Assembly (NCBI GenBank): GCA_026745465.1
Contig: JACYXH010000278.1
Span: 200,001 to 264,000 of the forward strand
Reading direction: 5' to 3'
From: Lota lota
Lineage: Eukaryota; Chordata; Actinopteri; Gadiformes; Lotidae
DNA: 64,000 bases
Shown here: positions 38,074-64,000 of the stretch, piece after piece
Position numbering within the stretch: position 1 is the first letter of the stretch
How the letters are laid out: every line of letters starts with the position of its first letter
The notes under the pieces: model-generated
What the model was told of the DNA's origin: nothing
Database searches by the model: none
The model's input: only the letters and a program-made list of their open reading frames with translations
Program-made: the position numbers and the translations under genes

Positions 38074-40578
38074 AGATAGCACTAGCAGCAGTTCTCTCAC
38101 CAGAGGGTAGGAGGTCCATGACCAGCTTGGGATATGCTATGTCTGAGCACCCCACTGGGTTCCCACACACCTGGGTGCACACCTCAGGGTCTCCGCACCC
38201 CACCTCATCTGCACACAGCAACCACAGTCTCGCACCTTTACAATCATCACAAACCACCACATCTACACACCGTCTGTTAACAGACCTTAACCTAACCTTG
38301 ACCTGCCATCCGTCTCTCATAACCTTGAAGACACAGAGCTTTTTAGAGTGGTCAGAGAGCACAATATAGCGTTGTAAGCCCCTATACATCGCTAGTACCT
38401 TTGAATTCATTTGGAAACACAGACATCGGTTCTATTACGTTATCAATTGCTGTACATTGCTTTTACTTTAAGTTGCCGTTTAGACGTAAGCCAATATTTT
38501 CATTAAGAAAACATGTATTCAAATGTACAATCTAGAATAGTACAGAACACACAGTATACAATATTTACACACAAAATACATAAATACATAAAATATACAT
38601 GATACAAACACACAACAATGAGGATGGGTGCATTACTACAAGGTGTAAAATAAACATGTCTGAACAGACATTAGGCATTGGCGACCGTATATGCATGCTG
38701 TATACAGTATTGACAGTATCCTACAGTACATACTGTACATACAGTATCATACAGTGTCATGGCTGAGTGCCAGGGTGTGTTAATGCTGTACCAGGATACA
38801 GGATCCTGCTGATCATGCCAGGTAGCAGCATGATGAAGAAGGGGAGGATCTTCAGGTAGGCTGCCAGCAGGGAGCCTCCCTTAGCGTGGCTCAGGTTCTT
38901 AGCGGCCAGGGAACGCTGAACAATCACCTGCACACAAGAAGACCTTCCTCAGGGAGCAACTTTTTCCACATTGAAGGATACAGCCCATTGTTCATGAAGC
39001 GGCAACTCAACTAAACTCAAACCCAACTAATATATGCAATCTGTTCCCCATAATTCATCCTTCACTATTTACTATTCAGTAGATCATCTAAGACTTCATC
39101 CAATGCGACTCACAGTGAATTCAGATGCATTATCATTACACCACACTGCAAGAAGGTGCTGCATTCAATTCAATTCAACGTATGTGTTTATAAATGATAA
39201 GTGATAGTCAAGTTTATCGTAGGAGAAAGGTAGATATGATCTAAATACAACGTTATTCATGTTACATTGTCATTGTACAAAGTCTGTCAAAAAGTCAGTT
39301 GGTTAGGTGTTCCCCGAATACAACGAACAACGTAGATTAAGAAGGTTTCCGGTTCTCCACTTACCTGATCCGAGCACCAGTACCACATGGAGGGGATGGA
39401 CATGCCGATGAAGATGCCCGGCCAGGGCAGGTCAGAGGTCAATGGGTCCCTGAACAGGTGGAAGGCATCGTCGCGCGGGAGACCGCAGGTGGAGTTGGGG
39501 ACCCTGACGGAGGGGATGGCGTTGGGGTAGCCCTGCAGGAGCGCGTCCCACCCACCCACCTCGACAAAACCTGGAGGAAGAGGAGGAGGAACAGGAGGAG
39601 GACAGGGAGTCAGGAAGCAATACTGGCTGGAAGTCAAGTCGATTTTATTAGCAAGCTTAAGTAGCTTAAAACAAAAGTAAGAAAATGCATTTCCTGCAGA
39701 AAATTCAGTGAGTTCTGTAGTGTCCTCTTTTTTCTAAATTACAATTTTACTATTTACTACATATTACCACGTTTAAAATAAATAAAAATGGAAAGAAATC
39801 AATTTTGGGTTCACTGCCACTTTAATGGAAAAACGCCCCACATCCCGGGGAAGAAACGAGGGAGGGGAGCCCTCCTTCCAGGGATGGTTAGGGGAGCATA
39901 GGTGGCCAAATGGACAGCCATATAACGGTATAGCAAGAAACAAAGGTTATAAAAGGTAAACTTATTCAGAATCATTAGTAGGCTAATGAGTTAAATTAGC
40001 ATCTTGTTTTGACCTACTGAAAACCATGAGGGCTAAAGCCCCGGCCAGCATGATGCATGTCTGGACAGCATCAGTGTAGATAACAGCAGCCAGACCACCT
40101 GGAAGACATTATTTTAATTTCCAATCTGATGTAGGAAGACAAAGGAATTCCTTACAATATCAAGGATAATGATAGACAGATGGATAGCGAGACAGAGAAA
40201 GAGAGAGAGAGAGAGAAGGAGAGAAAGAGAGCGAGATGAATCGACTGAGGGTAGAAGATCGAGAGAAATACACAAAAAGACACAAAGAGAGATATTAGTA
40301 TTTTACTATTTAGTCATTTCTTTATTTTTATTTGTATACTTTAGTGACTTGTAGTTACAGACCTTGGTTGTGGGTCAAACACCCTGACCACTAGCTTGCT
40401 GTCCTGTCCTGCCCCTGAGAGAGATGGAGAAGAGAGAGAATGGTAGAGAGAGAGAGAGTGGGCTGTTACCTGCTATGGTGTAGAGAGCAGTGATACACAG
40501 CAGCACCACCACTGCTAAGTAGAGGTTCCACTGCAGTGCCCTCTGGATAAACACTGCTCCGGCGTACATGTCCACCTG

Positions 40579-40659
<81 letters not shown>

Positions 40660-41021
40660 ATGGACAAGCATGCACGCAAACACACACATGCACACACACA
40701 CACACACAAAAATTATAATGTATTTCCAGTTATGAAAGCAGAAATACATCTTCTGGATTGTTATCTGAGTTTGAAAATCTTCTTACCGATATCTTAGTAA
40801 AGATGTAAATGAATAAGTACAAGATGGATATGAAAATCTGTATTCTCTTGCCACCAAATCTCTTCTGCAGATATTCTGGCATGGTTGTCACCTTGGAAGG
40901 AATAGTGTCAAATTATTAATATTGATTAATATTATTGATAATATGAGAGGATACATATTTAAAGTGTATGTGCAGATGTGTCTGTCTCTAGGTTAGTTCA
41001 TGTTCTGAAATGTGTGTGTGT

Positions 41022-41063
<42 letters not shown>

Positions 41064-43269
41064 GCGTGTGCGCGTGTGTTCAGCTGTAATGTATACGTGT
41101 GTGTGATGTGTTCACATCTTACCCCGGAGGAGATATATATGGGTAGAAAGAGCCATCCCAGCAGCAACACCATCAGCATACCCTGTCATGGAAACAACAA
41201 CAACAACAACAACTATCAACATAACCCTGCCCTGCCATAGAAACAACAACAACAACATCAAAAACCACCATCAACATACCCCATACCTTGCCTGAGAAAC
41301 AACAACAACAACAACAACAAAAACAACCATCAACATACCCCATAACGTGACATGGAAACAACAAAGACAACAACCATAAGAGCTCATTGTGGACTACAGG
41401 AAGTCTAAAGGTGGCACCCCCCCCCCCCCCCCCCCCCCCCCCCCATCCGTATCAACGGGACGGAGGTTGAGCGTGTCACCAGCTTCAAGTCTCTGGGTGT
41501 CCACATCTCCGAGGACCTCTCTTGCACCCTGAAAACCGCTACCCTGATCAAGAAGGCTCACCAGCGTCTCTTCTTCCTGAGGAGACTAAAGAAGGTCCAC
41601 CTGTCTCCTCAGATTCTGGTGAACTTCTACCGCTGCACCATCGAGAGCGTCCTTACCAACTGTGTCACAGTTTGGTATGGCAACTGCTCTGTCTCTGACC
41701 AGAAAGCACTGCAGAGGGTGGTGAAAACTGCCCAACGCATCACCGGTTCCTCACTCCCCTCCATCGAGGCTGTCCAGAGCAAGCGATGTCTGCGAAAGCC
41801 ACGCAGCATCGTCAAGGACTGTTCTCACCCCAACCACCCCGACTGTTCACCCTCCTCCCCTCCGGGAGGCGCTACAGATCTCTCCGTAGCCGGACCAGCA
41901 GGTTCAGGGGAAGCTTTTTCCCTGCGGCTGTCACCCTACTGAACTCTACACCCCGGTGAACCCCCCCCCCCCCCCCCCCCCCCCGCCCCCCCCCCCCCCT
42001 ACATGTACATACTCTGCACCTACTGCTTTTTTGCACTTCTGGTTAGACGCTAACTGCATTTCGTTGTCTCTGTACTTGTACTTTGCACAATGACAATAAA
42101 GTTGAATCTAATCATCGAATCGAATCTAAACAAACCCCATTCCCTGACATGGAAACAACTAGAACTACAACAACTAGAACCATAAAGGTACCTGTACCCT
42201 GCCATAGAAACAACAACAGCAACAACCATAAACATACCCCATACACCAACACCAACACCATCTACATTATCTTGTAGTAAACAGTTGAGAACTGTCAGAA
42301 TTGAGTGATTGTTTCTGCGACAGAAAACAACGACCAAATGTGATAGCTCCCAGCTACATCCATCTGAGAGCTCCTTATGTCAGAGAGCTCTGCTTACATT
42401 CCATTCGTACGCGATGCCAGCGATGCCAGCCGCGGCCCCAGAGCCAGCTAGCCCTATGAAGTGACCGCTGCCGACGTTACTAGCGAACAGAGATGCCCCG
42501 ACCTGGAAAACATCACAAATAAAAGGTAAATCAGCTCTATGTATTTGATTTATTTTTAAAATCGTATATTGCTGTGGTGAAAATGTTTTACTGTTTATGA
42601 GTACTATTTAGTTGCATATGACAAAGACATATGGGACCCTTTGCGAAGGTTCCCATGCTGTTTCAGAGGGGTTCTCGTCTTAAACCCACATGAATGATGG
42701 ATGAACAAAATAGTGCATTAGACTTACAGGCCACCATGTCATGTTCTTCCCTGCGAGGAAGTACCCATCCACTGTACTGCGTTTGGTCCTCCACATAGAC
42801 TGGAGATAACAGAGGAACAGGTCTGAATCAAACTACTAAAGCATTGGTAACGCTTATCATTACAATTTCCTGGTTACAGTGCAATTACACATGTTATAAG
42901 AAATGTAAGGACCTGTAAAAGCATGTACTTCATATGTTCTAATGTTATGTGACAACCTGTAACCATAGTCATCTCTTTGATATAAGATGGAACATTTCGC
43001 CACCGGTTCCATGCTGTTCCATAATGTTAATACATATTTGAGCTTGTCTAATCTCAGACTTTAAATGATCAATCTATATATTGTTATACATACTAATAAA
43101 ACGAGTGATATCACGCAAGATAACTTTCATTAAATACCATACTAACCCAAAGTCCTACGGCCATCACCAACACAAAGTAGAGCACCAGTACCACTATGTC
43201 TACAGTCTGCAGGGTGGCTTGGTCTCCTGGCAATGGAGGTGCCATGCTGGTCCCAAACGTCCTCTCCAT
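33204..43269 (-). CDS. slc5a11: Sodium/myo-inositol cotransporter 2 (SMIT2), complete, 15 coding exons
   Basis: Solute:sodium symporter (SLC5) that imports myo-inositol with Na+ across the plasma membrane. Exons in transcript order: 43147-43269, 42728-42799, 42398-42502, 41123-41182, 40787-40891, 40470-40575, 40018-40098, 39365-39570, 38792-38927, 38101-38208, 37504-37654, 36018-36186, 35407-35622, 34265-34445, 33204-33448. All phases agree, giving 687 aa (human about 675). Landmarks are [103 protein letters not shown] (symporter signature), [20 protein letters not shown] and the SHLTWFTR-like [11 protein letters not shown]. The last exon ends in a hydrophobic helix, FLFGYWA. The start MERTFGTSM is chosen because an in-frame stop lies upstream; the second ATG eight codons on is possible. 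Together these features fit SLC5A11 better than SLC5A1 or SLC5A3. Confidence 0.95.
33776..34186 (+). repeat. Dispersed repeat of about 420 bp, copy 2
   Basis: Same orientation as copy 1 and alignable over its full length. It lies in the last slc5a11 intron, antisense to that gene. Confidence 0.75.
36188..36486. repeat. Compound CA / CATG array upstream of slc5a11 exon 12
   Basis: CA runs alternate with ATGCATGCATGAATGC and CATACATGTACACACAGAGA blocks that themselves repeat about every 100 bp. On the gene strand it sits directly before an acceptor at 36187. Confidence 0.9.
36885..37046 (-). mobile_element. tRNA-derived SINE copy, minus orientation
   Basis: CTCAGGGATGCCTACAGGTT, GGGGTTTGTACCCAGAAC and ACCCTGACCACGAAACGTAT mark a family member in an slc5a11 intron. 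Confidence 0.6.
37190..37471 (+). repeat. Dispersed repeat, copy 3, internally shortened
   Basis: Starts like copies 1 and 2 (GATCCAGCACTCCTACTATG) and keeps the GATTGGTTGGAAACAAA block, but lacks part of the middle. It lies in an slc5a11 intron directly before exon 11 in genomic order. Confidence 0.7.
37925..38074. repeat. (GA)n microsatellite
   Basis: About 150 bp of GA with two GGCAG interruptions, in an slc5a11 intron close to the donor of the exon at 38101-38208. Confidence 0.97.
40578..40654. repeat. (CA)n tract abutting an slc5a11 acceptor
   Basis: On the gene strand this is (TG)n running to within a few bases of the acceptor of exon 40470-40575. Confidence 0.95.
41009..41080. repeat. 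(TG)n microsatellite
   Basis: TG repeat with GTGCGTGTGCG end, between slc5a11 exons 4 and 5. Confidence 0.93.
41417..41444 (+). repeat. Poly-C run inside the LINE
   Basis: About 28 consecutive C residues where related elements have only a short run of C; either a true homopolymer expansion or a sequencing artefact. Confidence 0.8.
41960..41999 (+). repeat. Second poly-C run inside the LINE
   Basis: About 39 bases of C with a single G, in the 3' UTR of the LINE just before the terminal tail. Confidence 0.8.
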
Positions 43270-46068
43270 TAGGTCAAAGGTCAAATCGATGTCCAGGTAT
43301 TCTGAATAGGACTGCGGCTGAGTTGAAATCTAAACAGAAGCCATTATCTTGGAATTGAATGAAAACATTACAATGCATCATTGATAGCATACACTCCACA
43401 CACACAGGACACTGATGGAGGAAGAAAACGACATGGGTAATAAATATCTAACATTCATCAAACTAAATGTGAATCCATAACCGAAACAGAAGGAAGTCCT
43501 ATCACTGACATACAGTCAGACTCAAGAACAATGAGAACCAACATACCTGAAGCACTCTGGATGTCTGCGCCAGTGGGTCCTGGTGAATTTCTTGTGTGTC
43601 CTGGTGATCCTCGTATAAATCCCAGTGTTTGTCACGGAATATCATATGACCAGAGCATGTCATGCATGATCCACGCAAACATGTCCACCTTTAACCGTAG
43701 GGTTGTTGTGCCCTTCTAGAGGGTGAGTGCCAGCCGGCTCAAGGAGCAAACTCCACTCCTGTCTTGCGTGATAACGCGACACAATCAGGTTGAAATGTAG
43801 GAGAGTCATTAACATGTGTTGAAGAAGAAGAGTAATATAGTTTAACTCACACGAGGACGGTGACATCAACGCTGTGTTGCCCCTTTTATGAACGGGACAA
43901 AAACAATGCGGTGACGTTGTGTACTGAATAACATTCCCATATAGAGATCTGTCACACATCTATCATGGTGGGTTCTGTGTACATTCATCCTCATTTTGTT
44001 TGTACCTACTACATGTTGCTGATTGTTAATGAATACGTGCAAAGTAAAGCCAGCAGCAAAGTGTATAGGTTGACAAGCTCTGGCCTCAGGTGTTATGTGC
44101 AAGAAGACAGGAGACACAGCAACCTCATTTATCTATTTGTATTTTCTTTTATCGTTGCTGTTGTATCCTTACCAACCGCATTTAAACATTCCCAGCAAAG
44201 ATCTTCATTATGTTTGCATTGAAGAGGTTTTTTCACATGTAGAGCCTTCAAAAAACTAACAAAACCAAACAGTTATGCAGACAACAAGTTTATTTCATTG
44301 CCCTTTGCATGTTGTTATATTTTGTCAGCTTTCCTCAGATACAAAATACACTCTTAATCTTTATGGAGTCAATTATAAGACAATGAGATTGTATTATTGT
44401 GATAATTATCAAAGTAGGTCATAACAATTGTTCTTAACCACATAGGCAGAAGCAATCAATGTACTGTACTGTAATACATTTACCTAACTTTGTTCTTTCT
44501 CTGTATTTTATTGTTGCTTTTAACAGATTTTACAGCATTTGGAGTTTGTGAAAAATAAGTGCTCAAAGTGGTATTCAGTATTCAGAATGTACTCATATAT
44601 AGAAGTTGTTTAGCTTACAGCATTTGTCACACCAAGTTAAAAGACTAATGTTACTTATTTCAATGAGGTATGGCCTAACTTAAAGTATCAACTGACTGTC
44701 AATATTTGGCTGGATTAAAAAGTCCTTCCTCATTGCATGTTGATATTTACTGCATGATACCAAAGTGTACTTAATGTATATTATTACAATGCTGTAGAAT
44801 GATAGGTTATCTGAGTTACACTGCAAAAGAAAACAATTCCTCAGCACAGACAGCTGCCAAACATTAGTATATTGCACATTCAACATCAAACTCAGCAAAA
44901 CATTGCACAATGCCCTTCCTAAGGTAAAAAAAAACCTCTCTTGAGAACGCCTCAAAATATTGTACAGGTTTTATTCAAGCCGCAAATCTCTCAGAACGTA
45001 AAATGATTTTGATTTGTTTGGCTCATCACATCATTATATGTACAGAGCTTAAGAGATTTGGTAGTAAAAGCGTTTGTACAGGCTTCTAGTAAGTGCTTTA
45101 TACAAATGGCCCAAAAGGTCTTCATATGGAAAACAGCAACATACAGACACAGTGGCATTCTCTTTCAGAAAGGTGCCATCAGGTGTTGACCATAAATATA
45201 TTGAAAATACGCTCTTAATAAATTACTACTATTACATTCAGTGTGGTGGGCGCCTTACTTACTTTTAGTAATATGGCCGTTTGTGGTTTCTTTAAAAAAA
45301 ACACTAACTATCTCTGATTATTCATGTTACATTTTGTATAATATTATATACTAATTAATACATTTTTCGAATAATTACATCAAAGCAACTATACTTTATA
45401 TATCTATGTTATTCATAGATGTACATGACTTTATTTTACAATGTTTGTATTACCAAATAGAAGGTCAATCACCAAATGTTTTGGTGGCAAAGCAAAGACA
45501 GAAGAAATAGATAAAGACTGTTTGTATAAAAATACAGATACAGTCACATAATAAAACAAGATACCTGTTTAGGTATCTTATACTCTAGTTAGCAAATCAT
45601 CTTCAACCAAGGCTTTGTTTTGAAGGAAAAACACTGTAGACATAGAGAACACAATTCCATATTATATTCCATGTAACAACACAGTTGATTCATTCCGATT
45701 TCATTTGAATCCAGTAACCTCACTCCAAAGCTCATGAAGAAACATGACTTACAGCCTTACAAGTGCAATGAAACTGTTCAAACTTTGCATGGGCGAAGGA
45801 AAACTTTGATTAGTGTGTGTGTGTATCTGTGTGTATTTATGTGTGTGTGTGTGTGTGTGTTTATGTGTATTAATGTATGTGTGTGTTCATTTATGTGTGT
45901 GTAGGTGTGTGTGTATTTATCTGTGTGTGTGTGTGTGTGTGTGTATTCATTTGTGTGTGTGTATAATTTGTGTGTGTGTGTGCACATTTTTGTTTATGTG
46001 CACATTTATTTGTGATTTTTATTTATGTGTGCGCATGTGTGTGTATATTTATGTGTGTGTGTATATTT

Positions 46069-46136
<68 letters not shown>

Positions 46137-46139
46137 ATG
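43270..46139. other. Intergenic region between slc5a11 and grid2ip
   Basis: Should hold the slc5a11 5' UTR and promoter on its left side and the grid2ip 3' UTR on its right. The DNA between about 44200 and 45800 is AT-rich with nothing recognised. A degenerate (TG)n array fills 45814-46136 and touches the grid2ip stop codon. Confidence 0.45.
45814..46139. repeat. Interrupted (TG)n array in the start of the grid2ip 3' UTR
   Basis: About 320 bp of TG repeats broken by TATTTATG-type interruptions, ending in a pure block at about 46074-46134. On the transcript strand it reads (CA)n within a few bases of the delphilin TAA. Confidence 0.85.

Positions 46140-64000
<17,861 letters not shown>

Larger units (their letters stand above)
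41380..42128 (+). mobile_element. 3' fragment of a non-LTR retrotransposon (L2/CR1-like LINE) in slc5a11
   Basis: The plus strand encodes the C-terminal part of a LINE ORF2: [55 protein letters not shown] and a trailing [11 protein letters not shown]. The 3' tail is GACAATAAAGTTGAATCTAATC, as in fish L2-type elements. It lies antisense to the host gene in the intron between exons 3 and 4. Only the last part of the element is present and the frame is broken near its end. Two long poly-C runs (about 41418-41444 and 41960-41999) sit inside it. The clade is from memory. Confidence 0.8.
41185..42260. repeat. Intronic minisatellite of about 50-60 bp units, split by the LINE
   Basis: Units of the form ATGGAAACAACAAC...CAACATACCCCATACC occur at about 41185, 41235, 41289 and 41348. 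The same unit resumes after the LINE (about 42146-42245). Each unit contains a small (AAC)n run of variable length. Confidence 0.8.

Overview
The window is nuclear DNA of a ray-finned fish. It holds large multi-exon genes with GT-AG introns, proteins that read as clear vertebrate orthologues, and teleost-type SINEs and MITEs. It is crowded with (CA)n, (GA)n, (CT)n and GACA microsatellites. Such density is known from gadiform (cod-like) genomes, but species cannot be fixed from sequence alone. All calls come from reading the translation against remembered family members; no search was run.

Layout: (1) about 489-1234, minus strand: the first two recognisable coding exons of an aquaporin-8, running off the left edge. 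(2) 1235-6129: intergenic, with a homogeneous 48-bp minisatellite. (3) 6130-31318, plus strand: complete arhgap17 (RICH1; BAR plus RhoGAP plus proline-rich tail), 20 coding exons, 834 aa, with a possible alternative 3' end in exon 16. (4) 31319-33203: arhgap17 3' UTR and a short tail-to-tail spacer. (5) 33204-43269, minus strand: complete slc5a11 (sodium/myo-inositol cotransporter 2), 15 coding exons, 687 aa, with a LINE fragment inside an intronic minisatellite. (6) 43270-46139: AT-rich intergenic DNA. (7) 46140-60179, minus strand: grid2ip (delphilin; PDZ, harmonin-like region, FH1, FH2), 19 coding exons, 1750 aa, including one 2451-bp exon packed with coding repeats. (8) 60180-64000: no gene seen, only simple repeats.

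Gene order and orientation of slc5a11, arhgap17 and aqp8 match human 16p12.1 as I recall it, except that lcmt1, which lies between ARHGAP17 and AQP8 in human, is not here. grid2ip is on human chromosome 7, so its place next to slc5a11 is a fish-side junction. I see no operon-like cooperation. The genes serve separate roles: water/ammonia channel, Rho-family GTPase control at junctions and endocytic membranes, inositol uptake, and postsynaptic actin scaffolding.

The most unusual item is the giant delphilin exon. Its two ends match mammalian delphilin, but between them lie an AYEEQK hexapeptide array, a polyglutamine tract and a second repeat family built on HHSSxELLHQ, all in one open frame. 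Other points of interest are a TTAA-ended MITE carrying two adjacent perfect hairpins, a roughly 420-bp dispersed repeat of unrecognised family, and repeated placement of microsatellites directly against splice sites.
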